Positions 35,525 to 45,116 of a DNA stretch of 54,074 bases are shown here, one piece after another (the first letter of the stretch is position 1; each line of letters opens with the position of its first letter). The translations under genes were made by a program, and so were the position numbers. Below the pieces are notes generated by a model. That model did no database searches and was not told where the DNA came from. It worked only from the letters and a program-made list of their open reading frames with translations. Source of the stretch: Nitrospinales bacterium (lineage in GTDB: Bacteria > Nitrospinota_A > UBA7883 > JACRGQ01); contig JAHFEK010000013.1 of NCBI GenBank assembly GCA_023248495.1, positions 1-54,074 on the forward strand. The letters run 5' to 3'.

Positions 35525-36262
35525 TTACAGCTTTGCGGTTGTTTCATTTTTAGCTGGAAATTCGACATGTATTGTTTTCCCTTCTGGAAAATGCGTTTTA
35601 AGACATTTACCAAGTCGTTCCGTATTTATTTTTAACCGGTCGATGGTTTCATCCACTACTTTTATCATCGTATCTGTCGCCAATTTTAACGTCTGATTTA
35701 AACGGTTCCCCAATAAATCCGCAGCTTGGTTCGCATTGTGTTGCCCCTGGATAAATCCAGCCTGTTCAAGTTTCGGCTGCACATCATCACGGTGGAGTCT
35801 TGAACGCTCATTTATTGAGCCAACTGCATTTCTATATGCTTCCTCAGAAAGCGCCAACTCCCCCAATAAGTTTGGTTCATCCGTCTCAAGCAAAAAAGAT
35901 AATGCCTCAACGTTTAATTTTATTTTTTCGAATGGAAGTGCAGGTAGAATCAAAAGGAAGGCATGGTCATTGGTACGCCACGGGTCTATAAATTGGAGCC
36001 TAAAAGAACCAAGAAGGTTAATCATATGCATTAAATTGAATAAAGCTATATTCCCATTGATCCTATTTTGATTTCTTATATTCTCGCGTTCTTTCTCGGC
36101 ATTTTTGTCAAAAGCGACCTTTGCCCCAAAATAAGCGGCTCCAACAGTTGCTATGCTAGTAACAACAACAGTAATTATAGCTTCCCAAAGCTTCTGGTAC
36201 GCAAGCCACCCAATACCTAAACATGAAATTACGCCTGCCATTAATGAAAATGGTTTCAACAT
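35525..36262 (-). CDS. Membrane-anchored hypothetical protein
   Basis: The 245-residue protein has two N-terminal hydrophobic segments (about residues 7-24 and 28-48) and then a long soluble, mostly helical domain. No family is recognised. AAGGAG lies upstream of the ATG. It lies between Abi_C and the PD-(D/E)XK-like gene on the same strand; a membrane effector or anchor role is possible by context only. Confidence 0.7.
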   Translation of the reverse strand: MLKPFSLMAGVISCLGIGWLAYQKLWEAIITVVVTSIATVGAAYFGAKVAFDKNAEKERENIRNQNRINGNIALFNLMHMINLLGSFRLQFIDPWRTNDHAFLLILPALPFEKIKLNVEALSFLLETDEPNLLGELALSEEAYRNAVGSINERSRLHRDDVQPKLEQAGFIQGQHNANQAADLLGNRLNQTLKLATDTMIKVVDETIDRLKINTERLGKCLKTHFPEGKTIHVEFPAKNETTAKL

Positions 36263-36278
36263 CCTTCATTCTCCTTAT

Positions 36279-36374
36279 TCATAATCCGCAGAGCACCGAG
36301 GCGAGGGAGTTGATTTCGGATTCCCATTGGGGGCAGTTTTCGCTTTTGGCATCGATGCATTCTTGAACTTGCAT
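36279..36374 (-). CDS. Possible 31-residue micro-ORF
   Basis: An ATG 2 nt after the Abi_C stop opens MQVQECIDAKSENCPQWESE and ends in TGA just before the ribosome binding site of the next gene. Codon use resembles its neighbours. No independent ribosome binding site is clear, so translation would rely on coupling. Confidence 0.35.
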   Translation of the reverse strand: MQVQECIDAKSENCPQWESEINSLASVLCGL

Positions 36375-36376
36375 TT

Positions 36377-37216
36377 TTATTTTCTCGCCATTGTTTCCGT
36401 GTGGGTGTCAAAAAGGAATGTTGCGAGGGTTGAGGCGGCTCCGACCGCTAGTTTCGCGTGTCGTGGATCCAACCTTTCAGCTTTGCCGTGTTTTCCATGT
36501 CCCGTGCCATAAAGGCCGCGAAGCTCCGCAAGGCCGTTGCCAATTGCGCCGAGATTTTGAAGTAACCGTTTTAACACATCACTTCCCCTCCCAGACTCAT
36601 GGATACCTTCCGGGACAAGCTCCAATTCTTTTAAGGCCTTTTTTGTCAGCTCCTGAATGTCCGGTGAACCGGACACGGGCTTTCCTCGTTCCGCAAGAAT
36701 CGTCTTGCAACAGGTTTCTATCAGCTCCTTTGCCGTGCCGATGGCAAGAGATGGATCGTTTTCAATGGATGCTTCCATGCGCCGAATCTGCTCGCCTAGA
36801 TGTTTTGCATCGAAAACAACGGCTGTATTTTTCAAATGATTCAGATTTACGTTGCCAGCAAGTAGTCGATTTGCAATGCTCCTGCATTGCCGTGCCAGTT
36901 CAATATTTTTTTCATCTTGCACAGAATCTGTGCGCCAGGAAGCAGATTTTGCCCGTGACGCAATTAATTCCGCACGTTCAATCATAGCGAGAAGAACCTT
37001 CCCGACTATGGCATTTTCGTCAAGCTTCCAGAATTCACGAAGTTTTTTGGCTTTGGAAGCGCCATTTGACCGATACCTTTCTGAGTGGATGTCTATATTG
37101 GCGGCATCCCCAAAGAAAACTCCGAACGTTCCGTCCGAAAAATCGAGCACATACCCGCCAGACATATTAAGTAATTTTTCTAATTGGGCTGTTTCTTGAG
37201 GATTAAGAGAGCTCAT
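36377..37216 (-). CDS. Abortive-infection family protein (Abi_C)
   Basis: The 279-residue protein ends in an Abi_C domain: DPSLAIGTAKELIETCCKTIL, GLAELRGLYGTGHGK, RHAKLAVGAASTLATFLFDTH. Abi_C proteins are linked to phage abortive infection and often sit near restriction genes; the domain has conserved Arg/His and HEPN-like helices. GGAGGGAGG lies 3 nt before the ATG, and a 21-codon ORF just upstream ends over the ATG. It is 58 bp downstream of the methyltransferase gene. Confidence 0.85.
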   Translation of the reverse strand: MSSLNPQETAQLEKLLNMSGGYVLDFSDGTFGVFFGDAANIDIHSERYRSNGASKAKKLREFWKLDENAIVGKVLLAMIERAELIASRAKSASWRTDSVQDEKNIELARQCRSIANRLLAGNVNLNHLKNTAVVFDAKHLGEQIRRMEASIENDPSLAIGTAKELIETCCKTILAERGKPVSGSPDIQELTKKALKELELVPEGIHESGRGSDVLKRLLQNLGAIGNGLAELRGLYGTGHGKHGKAERLDPRHAKLAVGAASTLATFLFDTHTETMARK

Positions 37217-37274
37217 AACCCTCCCTCCGCCTGTTTTTCGATATACTTATACGTCTTCAACAGCCGTAAGCACC

Positions 37275-40200
37275 TCATGAATTTTTTCTCAATGGCGCGG
37301 ACTCCTCTACGAGGCGAATTTCCTCCAGCGTGAGACTGTAAAGTGCATAGACATGCTGGTCAATCTCGCGCTCCAGAGACGTTGTGTCTGTGGACGCGGA
37401 CGTCTGCTTCGCGACGAGGATTCGATCAACGAGCGTGATTAACCGGTCTGCGATACGCGAATTTGACCTAACCACGTTAATGGTCGGGATTGGCAAGCGC
37501 CCAAGCTGGTTGGTTCGAATCTTTGTAAAGGCACCTTCGGTGAGGCCGAATGCGATGAGCCGGACATACCATGTCGCGAAGGCAGAGTTAATTATCGCCA
37601 AAAGATATTTTAGCGGATAGCCCTGCTTGAGATCTTTTGGATAAACAGCGTAGAGAGAACTCAGAAAATAGCGATGATTCTCGTCGAGGGTAGCAATTAT
37701 ACGGGAACCCGTCTCGCGCACCGCGAGCTTGGGAGTTTCGTAAAATGTCTGATTCTGCCAGTTGCGGGCGAGCCAATCGCCATATTTGAGATACAGATCG
37801 TGTTCCCGAGTTTCGTAGCGCTCAATGGAGCGCCCACGAAGGCTGGGTCTCCACGGCAAGGAAAGTTTCTTGGCGGAAGTTGCTACGAACTGGTCGTCGT
37901 CGCCGGTCTTGATACATTGCCGGATGAAACAAAGATCAGCGAGAGGTCTGCTATAACTTTCGATACGCGCAAGCACTGCGCGAAGCGCAGGAGGAATGAA
38001 GATGTCGAAACTCTGAGTCGGACCCTGCGCAAGTTCAGATTGCGGAACCCTGTAATCAAAACCACGCGCCAGTTCGTCGATTGTCGCTACTTGCATGCGA
38101 ACACCAGTCTGATGATTAGCGGTCAGACCTTTTGCAAAACCAATGATACAGACGTGAACCGTGGGATCATGGAAAACACGCATTCCGAAATTCGTGATTT
38201 CATTGATATTGCCTTCATCAAGGAGAAAGCGGCGGAGGCGCTTGCTATACACGTTGGACAGGATCGGTGATGGAATAATCAGGATAACCCTGCCGGCATT
38301 TCGTCGCGCCAACCACACTGCTTGCTCCCAGAACATCTCGTAGATGTCGATACGTCCCTCACAGGTCATGTAGTGGGTCGAGAAATATTTCAGCAATTCC
38401 TCGTCTTGCACCATGCCATAAGGCGGATTTCCAATAACTACGTCAAAGCCTTCGGTGATGCCAAACATCCACTCAGAATCAAAGAAGCCAGCCGACATAT
38501 TTTGGTCATAAGGATCCCAACTGGCAAGCTTGCGTGCTGTACCGACGTCCCAGCCGTCGCTCTTTAGCAGCTCTGCGATTTCGGCACGAAGCTTAGCATC
38601 TTGCTCGCGGCATTTCCCTTTCTTCGCGGGCGTCTTGGCAAGGAAATGCTCTTCCCGCACCTTACGAAGCTGAGTCTCCTTGATGCCAATATCTGGATTG
38701 CGGAGTAGCTGCTGGCCGGGGCGTTTTATTCCGATGAGTGTGTTGGCGGCCACGAACTTGGTTTCGAGGTTGGGCAGCGGACGAATGCCAAGATTATCGG
38801 CCTGCGGGTTCATCTTCTGGTCAACGATCAGCGAAATAAAGAAGCGGAGCTTTGAGATCTGAACGGCGATGGGCTGGATGTCCACGCCGTAGATGCAGTT
38901 CTCGATGAGGTAGAGCTTGCGGCCATAGTCGAGTTCGTTTGCGCCAAAGGTTTGTTCAATATCGGCGAGCACTCGCTCACGTACTGATGAATCAGGAATC
39001 TCACCTGCCTTGGCGAGTTGTCTGGCTTTCCAGCGCTCATTACCGGGGTCGAGCTTGCTAAGAACGAACACGAGCTTATGCAAGACGCCCATGGGGAACG
39101 CGCCGGAGCCGCAAGCGGGGTCGAGAATTTTTAAGTGGTCAATGGCTTCGATAAGGGCGGCAACCTCGGCGGCACCGAAGAGGTGCGGCTGGTCGTTGTA
39201 GGCGAAAAGTTGGCGGAGGCGTTCTTCGGAATTTGAAGCTGTTGGAATTGCAGTTTCGAGCTTGGTTTTGAGGCTGGCGATGAGCGATTCGTCCACCATG
39301 TAATTGACAATTTCGCGCGGAGTATAAAACGAGCCGGTCTGCTTGCGGGCGGTGGCTCCGGTCTCTGGATTGTAGGCGGCAAGAAGATTCTCGAAGACCT
39401 TGCCGAGCAGTTCGGGATCGAGCGCGATTTCTTCCTCAATAGGGGTATTTTCAGCGACAGTAAACTTGTAGCGGGCAAAAATGTGGATAAGGCCAGCCAC
39501 TTGGGCTGATTTATACTTTTTGTCGCCGTAGGCCCCACTAAGATCAACAACGCGCTCATCACCGAAGAACAGGTCATTGGGTATCTTGAGCGGGTTGTCG
39601 TCACGGTCGGAAAAACCGTCAATCCGGATGTATTCCGGCTTTTCTTTAGTTCCAAGCGTTTTGTCGAGGCACTCAAAGAGACCGCCGTTCATAAACGGAA
39701 TCCCGGCGAAGAGCTTGAGAAGTTCGCCAGGGGTCTTCAGCAAACTCCGATAGCGGTAGAGATTGTGCGCCATGAAATGCTGACCGTCTTTGCGGAACTC
39801 GCGTTTATCCATATCCTGGTTGAGAGTGGCGAAGAAGAGGTTTTGCAGAATGGCCTTGTAATAGGTGCTCTCCTTTGGGCCGAAGTCGTTCAACAGCGCG
39901 GGAACCTTGCGCGGATCAAACAGTGCATCAGGCAATAGGCCCTTTTCCTTGAGAAACCAGCAAAAAGTAACGCGGGTGAGGAGGCGTATGAGGCTGAGCG
40001 AGTCGCGGCCATCGGCATCTTTGGGCGCGAGCTTGGGAAATTTGACCTGAGGCAGTGACCAGAAATACCAGTTGGCGAGTTCCTGAAAAAAACGCTTATT
40101 AAGCGCGGAGGTGTCGAGCGTCTTTTGCCAGGCGGCATGGAGTTCTACAAAGTTACTGAAGCGATGTTCTTCGTACAATGCGCCAAGTGAGAGGTCGTAA

Positions 40201-40775
40201 AGAATTTCAATGTGAGCACGATGAGTGTCGGCGCAACTAATGTCCTGGATGAGTGTGACTTTTTCCAGAACGTCCTTGCCCTCTTCGCGCTTGTGCAGAC
40301 GGCGATTGATGATGGAAAGAGTCAACGTCTCTCCATACCGGAAGAGAATAAGGGCAGGCATGTTGAAGAGTTTGTTTACCTCGCGGGTGATGCCCGCAAG
40401 GGCTGTGCGTGAGTAGTGGTTGCCCGTTAATTCGATAGCGAAGAAAAGATAGGATTCGATGATTGTGCCGTTGTAGGTGCCTTTGCTCTCGAAGTCGAAC
40501 TGCTGTTTACCGGCGGCGCGGATTTCATCGTCGGTAAGCTGGAAGAGGAAGTCGATGGTTTTCCATTCGCCCGGCAACGCATAGCGAGGATTCAGCTCGC
40601 GGCCTTGCGAAAAAGTGGACAGGAAAGTGGCGAGTGTGTTGGGCTTTAACGGAAGCCGCTTCTTGCTGGTATAGCCGAGTACTTCAAGCAAATGCGATGA
40701 TGCTTCAGCCAGTGGTTGACCGGGGAATTTGTTTAGCGCGGCCTCGATGGCCTTCCTGTGCTCCAAGGCGTTCAT
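37275..40775 (-). CDS. Gamma-class N6-adenine DNA methyltransferase (Eco57I type), large
   Basis: The 1166-residue protein has a long N-terminal helical region (1-460), then the methyltransferase core: FYTPREIVNYMVDESL, motif I LDPACGSGAFPMG (551-563) and motif IV NPPY (783-786). A TaqI-like target-recognition region forms the C-terminus. The arrangement resembles the methylase-TRD half of type ISP or type IIG restriction enzymes. No nuclease motif is certain. Its ATG overlaps the TGA of the helicase gene by 4 bp, so the two are made together. Confidence 0.9.
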   Translation of the reverse strand: MNALEHRKAIEAALNKFPGQPLAEASSHLLEVLGYTSKKRLPLKPNTLATFLSTFSQGRELNPRYALPGEWKTIDFLFQLTDDEIRAAGKQQFDFESKGTYNGTIIESYLFFAIELTGNHYSRTALAGITREVNKLFNMPALILFRYGETLTLSIINRRLHKREEGKDVLEKVTLIQDISCADTHRAHIEILYDLSLGALYEEHRFSNFVELHAAWQKTLDTSALNKRFFQELANWYFWSLPQVKFPKLAPKDADGRDSLSLIRLLTRVTFCWFLKEKGLLPDALFDPRKVPALLNDFGPKESTYYKAILQNLFFATLNQDMDKREFRKDGQHFMAHNLYRYRSLLKTPGELLKLFAGIPFMNGGLFECLDKTLGTKEKPEYIRIDGFSDRDDNPLKIPNDLFFGDERVVDLSGAYGDKKYKSAQVAGLIHIFARYKFTVAENTPIEEEIALDPELLGKVFENLLAAYNPETGATARKQTGSFYTPREIVNYMVDESLIASLKTKLETAIPTASNSEERLRQLFAYNDQPHLFGAAEVAALIEAIDHLKILDPACGSGAFPMGVLHKLVFVLSKLDPGNERWKARQLAKAGEIPDSSVRERVLADIEQTFGANELDYGRKLYLIENCIYGVDIQPIAVQISKLRFFISLIVDQKMNPQADNLGIRPLPNLETKFVAANTLIGIKRPGQQLLRNPDIGIKETQLRKVREEHFLAKTPAKKGKCREQDAKLRAEIAELLKSDGWDVGTARKLASWDPYDQNMSAGFFDSEWMFGITEGFDVVIGNPPYGMVQDEELLKYFSTHYMTCEGRIDIYEMFWEQAVWLARRNAGRVILIIPSPILSNVYSKRLRRFLLDEGNINEITNFGMRVFHDPTVHVCIIGFAKGLTANHQTGVRMQVATIDELARGFDYRVPQSELAQGPTQSFDIFIPPALRAVLARIESYSRPLADLCFIRQCIKTGDDDQFVATSAKKLSLPWRPSLRGRSIERYETREHDLYLKYGDWLARNWQNQTFYETPKLAVRETGSRIIATLDENHRYFLSSLYAVYPKDLKQGYPLKYLLAIINSAFATWYVRLIAFGLTEGAFTKIRTNQLGRLPIPTINVVRSNSRIADRLITLVDRILVAKQTSASTDTTSLEREIDQHVYALYSLTLEEIRLVEESAPLRKNS

Positions 40776-43700
40776 TGCGGTTTAATTACCAGCCAAGTGA
40801 TAAGCTCTAAATCAGTTTTTTCATTTACTTGATCCTGTTCATCAGGAAGGATAAAACCGCGTCCGAATTGCAGGCCGGAAGCGGCACGTTTGCGGAAAGT
40901 AGTGGCTACAGAATCGACGGCCTTTTTCAAGAGTACATCGTATTCCTTCATGTCAGAGCCATGATTGGTCTGCTGGTCAAAAAGATTGCAGAGTTGGGTG
41001 TAAGGCTCGACCGCGCCGGAACAAAGAATGCGGTAGATTTCGAGAATCTGCTTAGGATGGGCAAAACCGAAGCGGACATTGCCATCATCGAGAACATAGA
41101 CCAGGAAATAGGGGTGGAGAGGATTGATTTCCTCGTTGGCATTACCCTTGCCAGCGCCGGGGATGCCCGCCTTTGTCTCTTGGCGGAAGCAAAAAATGAC
41201 CCCCGGCCCAATGATTTTGTGCTCTGCGCTGGACAGCACTACGGTGTAAAGACCGAAGGGGGCATCTTCGAGCGCGGTGCGGTTTGCCTCAATATATTTC
41301 AAAAGCTCCAAGCGGAAGTCGTCGAGGGTGAACTCGGTGAGGGATACGCTATCTCCCAGGTCTTCAAGATCGAGCACTTCATCTTTGAGCTTGAGCAACT
41401 GTTTATCGCGATAACGGAGGTCTTCGTGGATGAGTTCTTCTATCTCCGTATTTTGGAGAATGTTGTCCTCGAAGGTGGCGGCAATGTCCACAAGCGCCAT
41501 GCGTGATTCGACGCGGTTCTTAAGATTGATATATTTGTTGAGATCCTCGGTGGGCCAGAAATTGACGAGCTGGACGGTACGGCTGGCGCTTCCGATACGG
41601 TCAATACGTCCGAAGCGTTGGATGATACGGACTGGATTCCAGTGGATGTCGTAATTGACGAGGTAATCGCAGTCCTGCAGGTTCTGGCCTTCGGATATGC
41701 AGTCTGTGGCGATTATGAGGTCAATTTCCCCTTCTTGTGGCATAAACGGAATTTTGCCGCGATTCTTTGAGCGCGGAGAGAAATTAGTAAGTATCTGGTT
41801 GTAAGCAGTCCCCCCAAAGGTAGTGCGCGTGTTGCCGCTGCCGCAGACAAGGGCTATGTGGATACCCAAATCATCTTTTGCCCACTTTTCCAACGATTCG
41901 TAAAGGTAGGTCGCGGTATCGGCAAAGGCGGTGAAGACCAGAACTTTTTTGTTCGGCTGGCCGAGCTTGTTAATGGTGGGCTTGGCAACCTTGGCTTCAA
42001 TGAGCTTCTTCAGGTCTTTAAGTTTCGCGTCCGTCTCCGGGGTGACATTCTGTGCCGCGCTCAAAAGGGTAAATAGTTGGTCTTTGTCTTTCTTGAGGTC
42101 ATTGAGCCAGTTCTTCCCGTTATCCAACTCCAAGTGTTCAAGACGATATTTCAACTTGCCACCGACCTGCAGGGCATCTTCAAGCTCATCGTCTTCGCCG
42201 GAATCACGGAAATCCAGTTCATGCTCCTTTGAAGCGGCATTATTTGATGCTTTTAAAAAGTCGCCTATTTTTCCCTCAAGCGCCTCTATCTTGGCGATAG
42301 TTCGTTCCATGGTGATCTCAAAGGATTTCACGGAACTTTCGAGGCGCTTGAGAAAGTTCACCTTCATCATGCCGATCAGGAATTCTTCACGGTCAGCTTG
42401 GCTGAACGGGTCGTGCGCTGATTTTTGGTACTCCTGCTTGAACTCTTCCTTGACATACTTGGACGGGTTGAACAGCGATAACTTGTAGCCATCAATTTCG
42501 TCATTGATTTTGTCGTAGGAAAGGAATCGTCCGCGCGTGTCAATTTTTGAGTATATCGATAGCGGCTTTTCGCGCTTCGGGAACCCACCAAGCTGGACAA
42601 CGTTTTCTTTATAATATTTCTGGATGTGTTTGCGTGAACGGGCGATGGTTAGCTCGTCGAGCAGTTTATAGAAAGAAGCGTTTAGCTTTTCCAACAGGTC
42701 GGCGGTTTTTCGTTCCGAACCGTGTTTGCGCGCCCAATGCGAGAATACTTTTTGAGCTGAGGTTAGCGTTTCCTTAAGACTGTCAATGCCTAGCGATTCG
42801 GAAAAAGTATGATCGTTCCCCTCGGTGAGGAAATAAAGCTGGTTGCGCAGGTCTTTCAGGTCATTATTTACCGGCGTGGCCGAAAGGAGCAGCACTTTGG
42901 TGCGGACGCCAAACTTGATGATTTCGTCCATAAGCCTTTGATAGCGGCTTTTCCTTATAACCTCGCCCGCATCATCGCGCTTGCCTGGCGTGTTGTTGCG
43001 GAAATTGTGCGACTCGTCGATGACCACAAGGTCGTAGTTGCCCCAATTTAGCGTTTCAAGGTTTATGTCGCCTGTATGCCCACTGTCCCGGCTGAGGTCG
43101 GTGTGTGAAAGAACATCGTAACGGAAACGGTCTGAGAGAAAAGGATTGAGTTGATCGTTATTTGTGTAGACCGTCCAGTTATCCCGCAATTTCTTGGGGC
43201 AGAGGACAAGGACGCGCTCGTTCTTTAGTTCAAAATATTTGATAACAGCAAGAGCCTCGAAGGTTTTGCCCAGACCAACGCTATCGGCGATGATGCAGCC
43301 ATTGTGCCGGAGAATCTTGTTGATAGCGCCTTTGACGCCATCTTTCTGGAAATCGTAAAGCGCTTTCCACAACGCGGTATCAAAAAGGCTGGTTCGGCCA
43401 AGGTCAGCATCGGTCTTGCCAGTATCCTTCAGGAAATCCTCGAAGATGTGAAAGAGCGTCTTGTAGTAAATGAACTCCGCTGAATTGTTCTCATAAAGCT
43501 GCTTAAGGTATTGAAGAACCTCCTGTTTAACATCCTTGACCAGATCGTCATTACTCCAAAGCTCCTCAAACCATTGCTTGAGTTCCTGGCGGTCACGATT
43601 GCTATCGACAATCAGATTCAGCTCGATGTTGTTATTGCCGACGCCTAGGCCGAGGCCGCGCACCGTGAAATTGGAGCTACCTAGAATGGCATCTTCCACT

Positions 43701-44098
43701 CCTCGCGTCGCTATGTGATACATCTTGCCATGAAGCAGGTTGGATTGTTTGATGGTCTTAATATCAACCTTTTGCTCTATCCAGTCGGCGCATTCTTTGG
43801 CAACGCGCTTTTGCTGAAGTTTGTTGGTAAGCTCCAATCCATCGGCGTCAATGATGAAGGCTTTCTTTTCCGTCTTGTTTGGATCGAGACGGTTGATGAA
43901 GGATGGCTCGCCGAAAAGAAAATTCAGGTGCTCGATTTTATTCAGACTTTCCTTGAGTGCGTCGTAGGCATAGATAGTGAAGTAAGCGGAGACAATCGAG
44001 AGATGGGAACCACTCTGGATTTTTTCTTTTATGAAGTCCGCAACGGCACCCCGGGTGTGATTGTCGCGCAGTCCAGAATTGCTCGTAGTAATAGGCAT
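40772..44098 (-). CDS. PLD-nuclease/SNF2-type helicase
   Basis: The 1108-residue protein begins with a phospholipase-D-like domain (about 15-190; H123, K125 in HGKMYH and N143 in GSSNF). An SNF2-type helicase follows: Walker A DSVGLGKT (272-279), DESH (361-364), LLLSATP, and in the second RecA lobe TDCISEGQNLQDC and RIIQRFGRIDRIGS. PLD domains of this kind serve as nucleases in restriction systems. With the methyltransferase it forms what looks like a two-subunit restriction-modification machine with translocase. It is preceded by a 259-bp gap. Confidence 0.9.
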   Translation of the reverse strand: MPITTSNSGLRDNHTRGAVADFIKEKIQSGSHLSIVSAYFTIYAYDALKESLNKIEHLNFLFGEPSFINRLDPNKTEKKAFIIDADGLELTNKLQQKRVAKECADWIEQKVDIKTIKQSNLLHGKMYHIATRGVEDAILGSSNFTVRGLGLGVGNNNIELNLIVDSNRDRQELKQWFEELWSNDDLVKDVKQEVLQYLKQLYENNSAEFIYYKTLFHIFEDFLKDTGKTDADLGRTSLFDTALWKALYDFQKDGVKGAINKILRHNGCIIADSVGLGKTFEALAVIKYFELKNERVLVLCPKKLRDNWTVYTNNDQLNPFLSDRFRYDVLSHTDLSRDSGHTGDINLETLNWGNYDLVVIDESHNFRNNTPGKRDDAGEVIRKSRYQRLMDEIIKFGVRTKVLLLSATPVNNDLKDLRNQLYFLTEGNDHTFSESLGIDSLKETLTSAQKVFSHWARKHGSERKTADLLEKLNASFYKLLDELTIARSRKHIQKYYKENVVQLGGFPKREKPLSIYSKIDTRGRFLSYDKINDEIDGYKLSLFNPSKYVKEEFKQEYQKSAHDPFSQADREEFLIGMMKVNFLKRLESSVKSFEITMERTIAKIEALEGKIGDFLKASNNAASKEHELDFRDSGEDDELEDALQVGGKLKYRLEHLELDNGKNWLNDLKKDKDQLFTLLSAAQNVTPETDAKLKDLKKLIEAKVAKPTINKLGQPNKKVLVFTAFADTATYLYESLEKWAKDDLGIHIALVCGSGNTRTTFGGTAYNQILTNFSPRSKNRGKIPFMPQEGEIDLIIATDCISEGQNLQDCDYLVNYDIHWNPVRIIQRFGRIDRIGSASRTVQLVNFWPTEDLNKYINLKNRVESRMALVDIAATFEDNILQNTEIEELIHEDLRYRDKQLLKLKDEVLDLEDLGDSVSLTEFTLDDFRLELLKYIEANRTALEDAPFGLYTVVLSSAEHKIIGPGVIFCFRQETKAGIPGAGKGNANEEINPLHPYFLVYVLDDGNVRFGFAHPKQILEIYRILCSGAVEPYTQLCNLFDQQTNHGSDMKEYDVLLKKAVDSVATTFRKRAASGLQFGRGFILPDEQDQVNEKTDLELITWLVIKPQ

Positions 44099-44357
44099 TT
44101 AGTTAAGTCCTTCTATCTCTTCTTTGCCCAGATGACACCATTATTTCCAACCTTTTATGGTATGGCAAACAATATATACCCTCCAACAAAAAACGGGTAA
44201 ACATAATCCCTTCGTATTTAGTTCATCATCACAAACGCTACCGGCCACGCGAAGACATCGCGTGTTTCTACAACAAAAGATGAGCAACGAAACAGGTCAG
44301 GTCAAGTTTGATGCTTGGGGTTATGCCGAGAAGTTTGCGGAAAAGTTATATAAGGTG

Positions 44358-45116
44358 CTAATTATGCCGGGTGTGCTTATCGATCTCTTCTAATGCGCCA
44401 AAGAAGCTTTCAGCATATCTATCCGCTTTATTCCTTACGTATTCAGGTAAAAGATAAAATGCCAGATAAAATGCGCCAATCAGAACGGCAGCTTCGATCA
44501 TGCTGAGCAACAAGATGTCTTTGGCTAAGTAGGATTTAATCCAGCTAGCCATGCACCCAATCAACGCAAAGGAAAACCACAAAAAACGAAGACCGGTAAA
44601 ATTTCTTGCAAATCCATAATCAATATTATGTGCATTCAATAGCCCTGATTTATCAAAGGAGCGCAGCTTTACCCGCATTGCGGTTATCGCATCGTTTATC
44701 AATGCTTCCAATTCCTGAATTTCTTGCGTTTTACTGTTTTTAATCTCTAGACCAGTAACTCTTTTAATTGCCGCATACCACAGCATTTTTTGTTGCATGG
44801 AACGCTGGGAATTGGTTGGAAACAACCATTGATTTGTTGGGGAGTCATAAGGCCAGCGTGGCCAAAGCAATATTTGGAGCCTATTGCCAGCAGCAGATGC
44901 CAAATGTGAAATGCCGATAGATAGGACAGCCCCGACACCTGTCCCTCCGAGCAGTATCAATATCCAGCCATCAATATTTTCATGGAATGCCGCCGCAGGC
45001 AAAGCAAGAAAGAAAAATGACAATAAGCCGGGCAGAAAACGAGCTCGCCGCTCATATTCATTGCTCAGATTAATGTAACTTAGCCAAGAGGCATTTTTAT
45101 TATCAGATTCACTCAT
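44358..45116 (-). CDS. Four-helix membrane protein of the ubiquitin-like operon
   Basis: The 252-residue protein starts MSESDNKNASW. It has two hydrophobic segments (about 25-42 and 48-70), a soluble loop (about 75-180, with RWPYDSPTNQWL and a NIDYGFARNFTGL motif) and two more helices (about 183-202 and 208-232). The family is not named to me, but this loop pattern recurs in unannotated bacterial membrane proteins. Its ATG overlaps the JAB-domain stop by 4 bp. As the last gene of the operon it is the best effector candidate, for example a membrane-disrupting protein; this is inference. Confidence 0.75.
   Translation of the reverse strand: MSESDNKNASWLSYINLSNEYERRARFLPGLLSFFFLALPAAAFHENIDGWILILLGGTGVGAVLSIGISHLASAAGNRLQILLWPRWPYDSPTNQWLFPTNSQRSMQQKMLWYAAIKRVTGLEIKNSKTQEIQELEALINDAITAMRVKLRSFDKSGLLNAHNIDYGFARNFTGLRFLWFSFALIGCMASWIKSYLAKDILLLSMIEAAVLIGAFYLAFYLLPEYVRNKADRYAESFFGALEEIDKHTRHN

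Noticed and set aside
37275-44098. DISARM or BREX assignment
   Set aside because: A SNF2 helicase and adenine methylase alone are not enough; drmA, drmB, pglZ and brxC-like genes are absent.
44157-44393. 78-codon plus-strand frame (KFDAWGYAEKFAEKLYK part looks protein-like)
   Set aside because: There is no Shine-Dalgarno at either ATG, and it converges into the 3' end of the membrane protein gene; chance cannot be excluded.
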